A DNA stretch of 64,000 nucleotides from Dillenia suffruticosa. Lineage: Eukaryota; Streptophyta; Magnoliopsida; Dilleniales; Dilleniaceae. Below are positions 12,100 through 22,962 of this stretch, piece after piece (position 1 is the first letter of the stretch; each line of letters opens with the position of its first letter). The notes beneath the pieces were generated by a model. The model was not told where the DNA came from. It made no database searches and was given only the letters and a program-made list of their open reading frames with translations. A program made the position numbers and the translations under genes. The stretch is from positions 13,241,501 through 13,305,500 of the forward strand of contig JAVTVX010000012.1 of the NCBI GenBank assembly GCA_033439265.1, written 5' to 3'.

Positions 12100-12780
12100 C
12101 TAATCTCTTCTTCTTTCTCTCTCTCTCTCTCTCTTCCTCTCTCTCTTACTCCACCTCTTCCTCTCCCGTAGCTGCTCCCTCTCCGCCATCGCCGCCGCCC
12201 ACCGCCTCGCCTTCCTCCCGCGATCGCCACCGCTGCAACGCCTTCCCGCGAGTGTAGCTCCTTCGCCGCAGCACGATCCTTCCTGCACAAGCCCAACGCA
12301 CAATCTCCCGCAAGCAGCGCCTTCCTCCTCTGCACAACACGCAACCCACTGCACAAGCCCAGCGTACGATCTCCCGCGAGCTACGCGATCCCAGCACGAG
12401 TGCAAGCTCGCCCTAGCACGAGCGCGAGTGCGCAACCCACTGAGCGACCCCTGCATGAGCGCGTGCGCCTCACAGCGCGCGATCCTCTCTCGAGCGCGCG
12501 CCTAAGCCCGTGAGCACGCAACTACAGACCTCCCGCGAGCCCTAGCTTGTGAGCGCCCGCCAGGCCGCGAAGCCCACTGCTGACCCGCGAGCTCACTGCG
12601 GCCCGCAAAAGCCCACTGCGGCCAGCAAGCCGGGCTGCCAGGCCGCGAGCCCACCAGCGGGCCAGCCCGTCAGCCCACCAACCCGTGGCCGGCGAGCCCA
12701 CCAGCGGCCCAGCCCACCAGCCCCGCAAGCCCGCGACCAGCTGTTCCCTTCGAGAGCTCACTTGCATCTTCTTTACTGTA
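12100..12780. repeat. Pyrimidine-rich then GC-rich minisatellite leader inside gypsy-like LTR
   Basis: A CT-rich stretch (12104-12175) leads into strongly GC-rich DNA. From about 12530 it is built of imperfect repeats of GCCCACTGCGGCCCGC and GAGCCC/AAGCCC words. The long open frames on both strands here are by-products of GC content and repetition, not genes. The paralogous LTR has the same order at 49190-49735. Confidence 0.8.
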
Positions 12781-14977
12781 GGTAACGACTATAATTTGAT
12801 GTAATTCTAGGGTTTGGCGTTTAGCAATTTAATTAGTTATTAATCTCGTTTCAAATTTAGAAATATTACAGATTTTATACCAGTTCGACGGGCGAACGAA
12901 AGCTAGGTCTGAGATCCGAGAAACCCTAGGTGAGAGAAATGCAATTACTTCAATATTTGAATTAAGTTTATCAAAATTTGGTGGAATTTAGAATTAGAAA
13001 CTGTATAATATTAAATTCAAGGAAAATTAGAGAAAATGAGAAATATTAGAAAATTGATTATTTATGAGCCAAATGATTCGAAAGTGATGAAACGGGAATC
13101 TAAAAAGAGGATTGTGTCAATTACAGTTGTATTAAATTTGAAAGAAAAATTGAAAATCTCATATTAGACCTTTATTTCATATTAAATTATGATGATTGAT
13201 TAAGTTTTTCTTTTGGAGACTCTAGGAGTCAATTGGATTGAATTGAAAAATAGAAAGTGATCACCCTCCCTAAAAATGTGAGTGGAACTCTAATCTTTTA
13301 CATAAAATAGTGAAACGTGTTTTCTGCCATCTTTTCGATAAAACATGCTTTTGATACGCATTGATTTAACGTATGATATTAAAAATCTGTTTTGTGATTA
13401 TTGGAGTGTCTTAAATTATGTTTACGATGACTATGCATCCATGGTTTGACATGAAACAAAACTTGTGTCATTACTTAAAAATTGATAAATTCCTTTTTAC
13501 GGTTGCATTGGTATGCAGTTTTGAAATGATTTGATAAAATGTATTGGCATGCAAATTTTAAATATTTTGATAAACTATGTGGGTTGGATGCCCACTAGTT
13601 ATGCATGATATGATTTTTTCTTGTGGGACGTTGTACCCTTATGATACTATGATGATGACATTGATGATTCTGTAGCTACGAAAGGCGTTTGTAGAGGCAC
13701 GGGTTGCCCAAATACACTTCTGCAAGAGGTATCCACAAACTTCATTGATTATAATGGCTATGCGTGCGGCCGGTTGAACCCATAATGGGGGAGGACGTGT
13801 GTGACATCACCATCTAGCACCGAGCGGGGTCCTATACATGATGATGAGTTAGCCCCAGAAAACTCATGGCCAACGTCAAGGTAGAGAGCGATTTTAAAGT
13901 TTATGCATAATAAAACCTCCGATGCGCCTGTTTTTTATCATGGTTGACCTTTGCCAGGATTATCTTTGGTTTGCTCTGCTATTATTTGATTTTTAAATGG
14001 ATGCATACATACTTGTATCGTGTGATTGATTAAATGATTTCAAATTGCTAAACATATTATATTTTGCTACGAAATGTAAATTTTTGTTTCAAATGATATT
14101 ATTTGACATTCTAATGGTTCACCCACACTATTTATGCTTGATATTATCCCCCTCACTCACTGGGTATCTTCCCATGATACTCACCCCTCTCTTTTCCTTC
14201 ATCAGACAGAATTTTTGTGATAAAGCGATATTTCAGGCTCTAAAGAGTTTGACAGCATACCCTGAGATTTAGTATTTACGACGGTAAGATTTAAGTTAAA
14301 TTTTAAATATAAATTTCGTACTTTGTTTCGACGCTGCGCGGTCTTAATATTGAGATTCGTAATTGGCCGTGTATATTATGGGATGACTGTATAACTTATG
14401 AGCAGTTGTGTGTATAACTCTCGCTTTGGTTCATTTTACTTGCATTGAGGCATCTGTAAGCGTTTAAACTTTCTATTTAGGAAATTTCACTACAAAATTA
14501 AAGTATTATACCGACGGTAATTTTTAGGATCGGAGACTTTTAGTTACGGTTTTTATATTTTATAGAGACAGCTTATAATGAAATCGTCAAAAAATATGTC
14601 TTTCCCAATAGATTAAAATGTCCATGAAGAAAAGTTCAGCAAGCGTCTGTAAAGGTACCACACAACTGTCTGTAAAACAATATTCAATTGTCATGGTTAA
14701 AAATTATAATGAGTAAATATAATAGTTTTTTTGGTACTGTTTAAAAACAGTTTCAATATAAATCTTTTTTATTATCTACTTCTCTATAAGTTTTAAATGT
14801 ATGGCAACATACAAATTCCACCATCTTTTAAAACTATATTTAATTCTCACCGTTAGAACAAACCGTTTGTATAAATTCTATTTATACTAACATATATATT
14901 GTAACGTCACTAAAACATAAAATTGTTATCATATTTGTATCATATACTTTTATATTTGAAAATAGTCTGAGTGGTAT

Positions 14978-15310
14978 GTTGTAGTAAATTTATGATAGTA
15001 GTAGTTTTAACTAGATAAATAGGTAGTAAGTAGATTGTAAGTAAATAGTAAGTTGTAGTAAATTTATGATAGTAGTAATTTTAACTAGATAAGTAGGTAG
15101 TAATTTTAACTAGATAAGTAGGTAGTAAATAGATGGTAAGTAAGTAGTAAGTTGTAGTAAATTTATGATAGTAGTAGTTTTAACTAGATAAGTAGGTAGT
15201 AAGTAAGCGGTAAATAGGTGGTAAGTAAGTGATAAATAGGTAGTAAGTAAGTAAATTTATATAGTGATAAGTTTGTGATATATAGTTAACCAGTAAGTGG
15301 TAAGTGGATA
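14978..15310. repeat. Tandem repeat of GTAGTAAG/TTTTAACTAGATAAGTAG units
   Basis: A block containing GTAGTAAATTTATGATAGTAG followed by TTTTAACTAGATAAGTAGG occurs at about 14980, 15056 and 15154. It is interspersed with degenerate GTAAGTAA words that continue to about 15310. No coding sense is supported. Confidence 0.8.
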
Positions 15311-15860
15311 GTAACTATCAGGCGCCCGTCCATGCTAGCACAGGCCCCCGCACATGCCAAGCGACATATGCACTTAATGGTAACTTGTAATTTCACTAAA
15401 TCTAATTTTTTTTATTTATATTTCAACTATTATATTTTTTTCATTTTTTATTTTAATTAATTCTATTTCAATTAATTTAATTGTGTTTTATTTTTTTCTT
15501 ATTTTTTGTTTTTTGAATGAGTATGGAATTTAAATTATAATATATTAATAATTTAAAAAATCTATATATTTAATCACAAATATTTACCTTTCAAAATATA
15601 TAAAATTAATAAATTATAATTCATTAATGATATTCAATTTAAATATCATTCAAATAAATTGGTTTAAATATATCAAAATAGTAGTAAAAAAAACTCAATG
15701 AGAATAGAAAAACAAAAAAAAAAAGATCTCATGAAGGAAAATAATAGAGGTTAGAGTAAGATAAGGGGAAAAAAGTGAGAATCAGATAAAAAAAAGTGAA
15801 GTTGAGATAACTAGGAAGAAAGAAAAGAAAAGAAAATAGAATTACACATATCACATTGTG

Positions 15861-15921
15861 ATGTAATGGTTGACTCAATTGTGTTTTGTGATTCAAATCA
15901 TGGGTTCAAATCCCTACAACA
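15861..15921 (+). other. tRNA-like (pol III A-box/B-box) module in CACTA-1
   Basis: TGTAATGGTTGA (15862-15873) resembles an A box and GGTTCAAATCC (15903-15913) is a canonical B box, at tRNA-like spacing. A full cloverleaf is not evident. A purine-rich tract lies upstream and a GC-rich island starts about 50 bp downstream. The same arrangement recurs at 42825-42880 (minus) and 45784-45840. It may be a SINE-like or captured tRNA fragment. Confidence 0.5.
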
Positions 15922-15964
15922 GCAATATTTCTTTCTTTTTTCTCCATTTTGCATAAAAAATAAA

Positions 15965-16300
15965 GGAGACGGGCGCCCGTAATGCGTGCGTGCCATGCTC
16001 ATGTGCATACTCTTGCCTTTGTGGGCGCCTGGGTTGGCGCCAGCGCATGCGCGGGCAGGTAGCATGCGGGCGCCTACAAGGCATGCGGGCGCCTACAAGG
16101 CATGCAGGCATGCTCGCGCACGGGGACCTGTATGGGCAAAGGCGGGCGCCCGTTTAGGCGATGGACCATGCACATAGCATGGGTAAGCGCTTACATGCGC
16201 ACCGGCATGCAGAGCACATGGGCATCCATGCCGTTGCTTGCAAGAGTGCAGAGCCTGCGCATGCGTAGGCATGCATAGAGCTTGGCGCTCCTGCCCCACA
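15965..16300. repeat. GC-rich island with GGGCGCCCG words in CACTA-1
   Basis: A sharp GC-rich segment sits in otherwise AT-rich DNA, with repeated palindromic GGGCGCCCG (near 15970 and 16143), GGCGCC and GCATGC words. Smaller related islands occur at 15315-15365, 17735-17795 and 18205-18345. Open frames in it on both strands are artefacts of composition. Confidence 0.75.
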
Positions 16301-17012
16301 CAGACAAGCATAGATACCCATAGTTACCACATGGTTTTAATATCGATTACCACATGGTTACTACATGTTACTACATGTGTTGTTTATATTGTCTTACTCC
16401 AAAATTACTATTTTATCATGCATCATAAAAAGTTATTACTATCAGTTACGTTACACAAAAGTTATAGTGATCTATGTCGGTTACTTACTTTCGTGTTAGT
16501 ATAAATTTTGTATCGTTAAACGTAATAAGGATTGAAAAAAAAACAAAGGCATATGTCACATAACTACATGTATTTTGAGATGTTCGAAAAAAAAATATTC
16601 ACCTAGTTTGAAGGCATCTTTATCTGTCAAAAATCATTGTAAATAATAAATTATACATATTAAATTATAAATTATGATTGTAAATGAAAATATTAACTGA
16701 GAGCCCTTTCCTTTATCTGAATCCAAAACATTTTGATCCAAAACATCTTGATAGTATTGATTTCTATATTTCTTCACAACTGTTCAAAATAAAAAATAAA
16801 AAACGGCATTTTAATATTAAATATCAAACTAAAATAATGTGCTTATTTTTAAAACCTGGTAACATTTTGGAGATTGAGATTGTTCAGACTGATACTTGTT
16901 CTTCTTCTTGGAATTGTTGTGATTTTTCAGACAATACTCATCCATAGGTTTAAATGGGTTAGGGGAGGAGAGCTTTTAAAAGAAAATGAAGAAACTTTGA
17001 TGGTGAAAGGAT

Positions 17013-17373
17013 GGAGAAATTTTGATGACCGCGTAGCATTTATAATATAACTTTTTCACAAACAAAATTTTAAAATCCCACCCATTTTTTCTTTGGCGTT
17101 TTTTCTCCCACCTTTTTTTTCATTACCGCGTTTTTAAATCGTCACAATTTTTTTAATATTTTAAATCAATACCGCCACATTGTTGAAAAAATTGGAGAAA
17201 TTTTGATGACCGCGTAGGATTTATGATATAACTTTTTCACAAACAAATTTTTAAAATCCCGCCCATTTTTTCTTTGGCGTTTTTTCTCCTGCTTTTTTTT
17301 CATTACCGCGTTTTTAATTCGTCACAATTTTTTTATATTTTAAATCAATACCGCCACGTTGTTGAAAAAATCA
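17013..17373. repeat. Two-copy tandem repeat, 181 bp unit
   Basis: The block starting GGAGAAATTTTGATGACCGC occurs at 17013 and again at 17194. Each copy contains TTTTTCACAAACAAA, TTCTTTGGCGTTTTTTCTCC and ACCGCCAC segments in the same order with few differences, so this is a recent tandem duplication inside CACTA-1. Confidence 0.88.
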
Positions 17374-17734
17374 CTTACTTCTTAATTACTACATATTTAC
17401 TACATACTTACTACATTTAAGTGCCTGTAAGCCTTACTCTGTGTTAATTATATCCATTTGATACACTCGGTATAATACATAATAACAATTGGTGTAACAA
17501 ATATGAAAACTATATTTAATTCTTAATTAGTTTACTAGAAAAAATACTCAAAATTGTAATAATATTTCTAAAAATTACATTGCACATGATTATAATAATA
17601 AGTTCACTAAGAAAAAAAAGAGACAGGTCAAAAATTAAATAAATTGTTAACATACAAAATTTATAATTAGTAGTAATAATATAGTAAATAGTAATAATAT
17701 AGTAGAGTTTTTGAAAATTTATAAATTAGGTACG

Positions 17735-18665
17735 TAGGCGCCTGTGCTGGCATGACCGAGCACCCGTGTCGACCCACACATGCCATGTCAATACTTTTTT
17801 TATTATATAAAAATTTTCACATATAGATTATATCAAAATTTTCAAATATGAATTATGTAGAATAATAATATAATTAATATTATTAATTTAAATAATGTAA
17901 TGATATAAATTTAGAGTCATTATTTATTGTAATGTAATATTTAGGGTGAAAATATAATAATATGTTTCAATGTTGTAATAAAAACAAAAGCACAAATACA
18001 TAAAATGAAATTGCTGATAATGTAATAATAAAAAAATAAAATTAAACTTACAAAAAGCGGGAAAAAATTACAGATTCTAAAATTTTATTTGATTCCCTAA
18101 ATCAAATATATAATAAATCATTCTCCACAAATCTTCTTTCCCTCCAAAATTTATAACTTAGGTAATAAACAGGTAGTAAGTAAGTAATCAGTAGTAATAA
18201 TGTCGCATGAGCTTGCATAGGCGTGCATGGACTGGCGTCCGCGCTGGCATTGTCGGGCCCCCGTGGGAGGTTGCATGCATGCGGTGGCATGCGTGGGCAG
18301 GCGCCCGTGCTGGCATGGCCGGGCACCCGTGTTGGCCCACATATACCATATCTCTGCTTTTTTTATTATATAAAAATTTTCACTTATGGATTATATCAAA
18401 ATTTTCTAATAATGTAGAATAATGATATATTTAATATTATTAATTTAAATAATATAATGATATAAATTTAATATTACTCTTTATTGTAATGTAATATATA
18501 GGGTAAAAATGTAGTAAAATATTACAATTTTATAACAAAAACAAAAACACAAATACAAAAAATGAAATTTGAAATTAAACTTACAAAAAAGCAGGAAAAA
18601 ATGACGGATTCTAAAAATTTATTTAAGCGCCTAAATCAAATATATAATAAATCATTCTCGATAAA
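17735..18665. repeat. Duplicated unit of about 400 bp: GC-rich head plus AT-rich body
   Basis: Two homologous copies (about 17735-18165 and 18297-18665) begin with GGCGCCCGTGCTGGCATG and continue through a TTTATTATATAAAAATTTTC stretch, ATTAATTTAAATAATGTAATG and a final AATCAAATATATAATAAATC. Related units occur in CACTA-2 at about 54230-54480 and 54600-54960, so the unit belongs to the family. Confidence 0.75.
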
Positions 18666-18806
18666 CCCTCTTTCCCTCCAAAACCTCTCCTGATAAGCTC
18701 TTCTCGCTCAAACCTAAGATCTTGTAACTTAACCATAATCTCTTTTTTCAAATTTTCAAATCTTGCGATTTCACCAAAATCTTATTTCAAATTTTCCTAA
18801 CTCAAC

Positions 18807-19900
18807 ATGGGAAAACCTAAACGAAGCCATCCGAAAAACAACTTTACTCTGAAGAAGAAGTCCAATCATCCTAATATGCTACCCAGGTTTGATTTAGTTT
18901 TAATTTAAAAACATATCATTGCTTAGAATCTAAATCATTTGTCAAACTCATTGTTGAAAGATATAAACAACTCATATTTTATTTTACTTATAATTAATTT
19001 TACTGCATAATATTTTATAGATTTGGAATCACATTTTATTATTACGGACAACACAATCTAGTATGAAACCTTGTAGAGCAGAATAAGTAGAACCTGATTG
19101 GATGACAATTTTATTTCTATGAAAGTATAAGAAGTTATGGTATAGATGATTATTTTTATATAGTTTTTGATTTATCGATATTCACGTTTCATTTATTTAC
19201 TTTATACGAAATGATGAAGAGTCAAATGGAGTATGTCGAGAGTGACAAAGACCAAGTAGAAAGTTCAAATTTATTTTGAAAAAGTGATATTATCTCTAAA
19301 GTTAAAACTCCTGATTCGCGGGGAAGAATCAGATATGCATCACAAAATATGCATTCAACCAGAGTTGAGAAAGAAGATATAACTAATATGATGCAACGAT
19401 TAAGGGAACATAATTATATTAAGTAATTTTCTTCTTCATATTGCTATGCATGTTAGAACTGGACATAAAGATGAATTGATGAATATGGTTAATGAAGCAA
19501 GACTTATTATTGGTGTTTAGGTATATTATTTCTCTATTTCTATTTCAGCACAATTTTATTAATTTCACTCTTACTTTTCAAAAATAATCCAAATTATATG
19601 TTTTTTAGGTTTCTTCAATACAAGATGCTAGAGTGCACATAAAAACCAACAATCATCATCATCGCCTGACTCCGTCCCAAAAGGTAATATTTTTATCTAT
19701 AACTATTCTTAATATGTACCATTCCATTATACTCCTGTCACTACTTATTTTTATTTTATTTTTAATATAGTAATATTTTTATTTATAACCATTTTTGTAC
19801 TATTATATTATATTTCATCTGACTCTGCTTCTTTTTGTAAATGAATAGATTGAATGAAGATGGATTGTGCCGATAATCCTTTTGATAATTGAAGTGAAGC
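18807..19900 (+). pseudogene. Ptta/En/Spm-type transposon protein (PF03004) remnant, CACTA-1
   Basis: A probable start at 18807 reads MGKPKRSHPKN and ends its exon at about 18890. The next recognisable exons encode a KSFVKLIVERYKQ-like piece (18950-18980), a piece starting MMKSQMEYVESDKDQVE (from about 19212), and short downstream exons near 19400-19690. Compared with the CACTA-2 copy, the exons carrying the main domain core (55396-56130 there) are missing. Stops such as the one at about 19276 also disrupt it. The family protein resembles the DNA-binding TNPA-type partner that recognises subterminal repeats; that role is known for the family and is not shown here. Confidence 0.7.
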
Positions 19901-20104
19901 ATTTGTATAAACATCTCAGAAGAATATATATGGATTGTGGGATATGCTTGTGAGATATGTAATTTTTTTTTATTTATCCTATTGTATCAATCATTCTCCA
20001 AGATTATAATATTTTACTATTTTCTTTATTTTCAAGTTTTTAGTTATATTTCCTAATACTTGTACTAACTATCCATAAAACTTATAATATTTCCTCACAT
20101 ACGA

Positions 20105-20677
20105 AGATATGAGTAGTAACCGACTAGTAACTTACTAGTAAGTAACGATAGTAGTAACTAAGAAGTAAGTAACTAGTAACTGATGATAGTAGTAATCGAG
20201 AAATAAGTAATTAGTAAGTGAGTAATAAGTGATGGTAGTCGTAATCAACTATAGTGACGATAAAAGTACTAACATTTCTTAACGTTTCCTAACCGACCAT
20301 AAATTGATCACAATATTTTTTAACATTTGTACAACTGAAAATAAAAGCAATAATATTTTCAAACGATTTTATATATGTTATAATATGGCAGTAACATAAC
20401 CGACATGGGTACTAATATGACAACCGATGATAAAAGTATTAAGTTTTCTTAACACTATTTTAAACCGATGATAAAATGCTAAATTGTACCAACAGTTCTA
20501 ACCGTCACTATAAATATATGACATGCTCCAACGGTCATGAAAAGTGTTAGAATACACCTATCCTAACTGGTGTATTACCGACTAAAACCCCATCCGTCGG
20601 AGAAGTTTTTGCCAATGGTTGTATCATATTTAGGAGACGGTTTTAGTCCGTCAGAATAACTTATTTGTTTTGTAGTG
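20105..20677. repeat. 3' subterminal repeats of CACTA-1
   Basis: Degenerate direct and inverted copies of GTAACCGATGATAAAAGTA-type words end with CCGTCGG-type motifs and the terminal GTAGTG. Subterminal clusters of this kind are the transposase-partner binding zone in CACTA elements. Confidence 0.8.
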
Positions 20678-21144
20678 TTTGTTGTATATTTGTATAAACT
20701 TTAGGCCCGCTCGGTGTGGCGGCTACCCATACTCTAGTTGAGCATAACAGTAGAAATCTGTGACTAGAATTGTTGGAAATTTATATAGTCTAGCGTTATT
20801 TTGGATGTCTGCTGTGGTTGGCAGATTGTTGTGAGGCTGAGTTGACTATTTTATTTTATTTACAGGTTGATTTTACATTATACAGTTTTATTTGTACATG
20901 AGAAACCTCCGATTTATGGGGAGATTCTGTCCGTTTTTTTTATAGAAATACAGTCGGCATTCAGGGTAACTGGCGGTTGCTCACGACTCCGGTTCGGGGC
21001 GTGACAGTTTCCATTTTAAAATAAACAAAAAACAAATTCGGCACATAGAAGTTTCAGCTGACAGCCCACATAGAGCCTCTACAACAAACAGTCCCTCTCT
21101 CTCTTCGAAAGCCCTAACAAAGATCCCCAAAATTCAAACTCTAA

Positions 21145-22380
21145 ATGGTTACACGCAAATCTTCAAGAATCATGGGAAGAACTACAAAGAATCCATTTTC
21201 TTCACATATTAACATATCAAGCTCTGATTCTTCAAGATCTGAATCTTCCACTTCTGATTTTTCAAACCTTTGTTTCAATCGTGACACTCAGAACCCTAGG
21301 TCAAATTCGACACCCTCTCGTGATTCTGATTCTCAATCAACTGAACATCAAGCTCATTACTCGACTCAAGAAACCCATCAAACCTAACAAAAAATCAATT
21401 TTTTCAATCTCTTCGAATCCAAATTCCTTACACTCCGTCACATCCAATCATGTTTGAAGTTGGCCCCTGTAGGTTCGTAGACTTCAACTATTTTGAACAA
21501 ATGGGTTTGGAAATGTAAGTTATTCTTGAGAGGATTGGAGGTGTTGGTTTGTGCAACACAAACCAAAACTGTAAAAGGAAGACAATCTTTGATTTTTACA
21601 AAAATCTGAATGCTGAAAATTCTGATGTTTTAAAATCAGAGTTGAGATTACCAAAAATGATATTGCTCATTGTTTGGGACTTAAAAGGACAGATGATTAG
21701 TCTCTTGAAAATATGAAGAAAAGAGATATTTATAAATTATTTCATGCAAATTCTAACTCTGGAATTGGATATCTGTATGAGAAGGATTTTCTTTTATTAG
21801 TTAGAATACTGCACGATATTGTTGTGATGTGCATAATTCCTAAGTATGGAAACACAACAACAGTGACTGTGGAGGATGCCAAAATTCTAGTTGCAATGCT
21901 TTTTGGGAGAAAACTTGACATGGTTAATATGGTATTTCATCACATTCATAAGAACAAAGGCAGCAAATCGTATGGAAATATTCTTATGAGATTATTTGAA
22001 TTTAAAGGATTTGATTTTTCAACCCTCAGAGATCTTATCCTAGAACCATCTGTCTTAGGAGAATCAATGGTTTCTCATATGGGAATAACCATTTCTGACA
22101 GCAATGTTTGGAAAGCCAAGGATAATTCTTTCTACAAAGGCAAATTTCAAGAAAATGGTGGCATTGCTTGTCCATTTTCTGAACCAACCAATGAAGACAT
22201 TTCAAACTCCACTTTTGTCCATGATGAATATTCAAGGAGGAAGAATAAACATGCTAAGATTGATAATGATGACTGGAAGGAAAGGATTGAAAAGAACCTT
22301 GATAAGTGTCTATAACAACAAAGATACACTCAATCTAAACTCACTGAAGTTCTGAATTTGCTGTCAAAGAATTCATCCTA
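21145..22380 (+). pseudogene. extra ORF of second Sirevirus-type element
   Basis: Homologue of 1826-3063. The Ser-rich opening starts with MVTRKSSRIMGRTTKNPFSS (21145-21387) and stops. The conserved middle (21450-21700) contains frame breaks. A continuous 200-residue stretch follows at 21713-22315, with KRDIYKLFHANSNSGIGYLY, NILMRLFEFKGFDF and a Lys/Glu-rich end. The C-terminal half is the best kept coding stretch of the whole element. It lies just 3' of the nested gypsy-like LTR, which separates it from pol. The function is unknown; the fold resembles the 'putative plant transposon protein' family. Confidence 0.7.
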
Positions 22381-22947
22381 AATTTAGATACTTTTTGTTC
22401 TGATTTTCTAGTTTATAGGATTTCTTTTATCTATCTCTGTTTTTTGTCTTTAGCTTCAATGTTCTGACAAAATCCGGCTCCTTTATACATCAATGATGTT
22501 TTTGTTTTTTTTTGTCAGACTTCAATGAAATTTCCTGTCCATTGTTATGATTAATTTCTTTTTGATACAACAAAAAGTGGGAGAATAAGGTTAAACAAAA
22601 GAAAGACAGAACTGTAAATCAAACTTCTGTCAAATCAAACTTCTGCCAAATCAACATTCTGCACGAAAAAAATTAAACTTCTGCACAAAAAATAAGTACT
22701 GCAAACTGTATAAATAGAAGACTGCACACATTGAGGGAAAGAATAAAGAACAAATAATAAATCTTATGCTTAAAAGGATAATAAACAAAGGTATAAACTT
22801 AGAAAGGGTTTTGAAGTGAGAGCTGAATGCCATTTTATCATTTGGACAAGAATGAGCTTTATTTTTTATATATATATATTTGAGAAGTGATCTAAATGTG
22901 ATTTATTGAATTCTTTTGTGACATTTTTTTAAAGATTTTGTTATCAT

Positions 22948-22962
22948 AAAAAATGGGGAGAA
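22948..22962 (+). other. polypurine tract of second Sirevirus-type element
   Basis: AAAAAATGGGGAGAA directly precedes the 3' LTR and is the expected plus-strand primer site. A second similar tract, AAAAAGTGGGAGAA, lies upstream at 22572-22585, matching the multi-tract pattern of the first copy. Confidence 0.85.

Larger units (their letters stand above)
14488..20677 (+). mobile_element. CACTA (En/Spm) transposon 1, non-autonomous
   Basis: Terminal inverted repeats CACTACAAAA (14488) and TTTTGTAGTG (20677) are flanked by a 3 bp duplication TTT (14485-14487 and 20678-20680), diagnostic of CACTA elements. At 6190 bp it lacks any TNP2 transposase sequence that I can see. It keeps a deleted PF03004-type gene (18807-19900) and a 3' subterminal repeat array, so it would depend on an autonomous relative. 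It interrupts the gypsy-like LTR: the LTR at 51800-51830 shows the uninterrupted order. CACTA-2 (45039-58515) is homologous along its ends and much of its interior. Confidence 0.93.
11882..21006 (+). mobile_element. Solo LTR of a Ty3/gypsy-like element, split by a CACTA insertion
   Basis: It begins TGTAACGCTGA and ends GGTTCGGGGCGTGACA. Comparison with the uninterrupted tail of the first Sirevirus copy (about 1690-1705) shows exactly where it entered. The flanks CTTTC (11877-11881) and GTTTC (21007-21011) look like a 5 bp target duplication with one later change. No internal retroviral genes lie inside, so it is a solo LTR. Without the CACTA element it is about 2.9 kb. It shares many blocks with the LTR at 48912-52136. 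The gypsy (Tekay/Del-like) assignment comes from the TGTAAC start, the GGGGCGTGACA end and the large size, and is inference. Confidence 0.75.

Noticed and set aside
11925..12785. Long open frames on both strands in GC-rich DNA
   Set aside because: They lie in the repetitive leader block of the gypsy-like LTR, are Arg/Ala/Gly-rich in every frame, and recur as differently framed nonsense in the second LTR copy.
14978..15310. CRISPR-like regular repeat array
   Set aside because: Units are contiguous degenerate tandem repeats without unique spacers, in a plant transposon.
15914..16311. Overlapping frames rich in Ala, Arg, His and Cys on both strands
   Set aside because: GC island of CACTA-1; repeats of GCATGC and GGCGCC words produce open frames in all phases.
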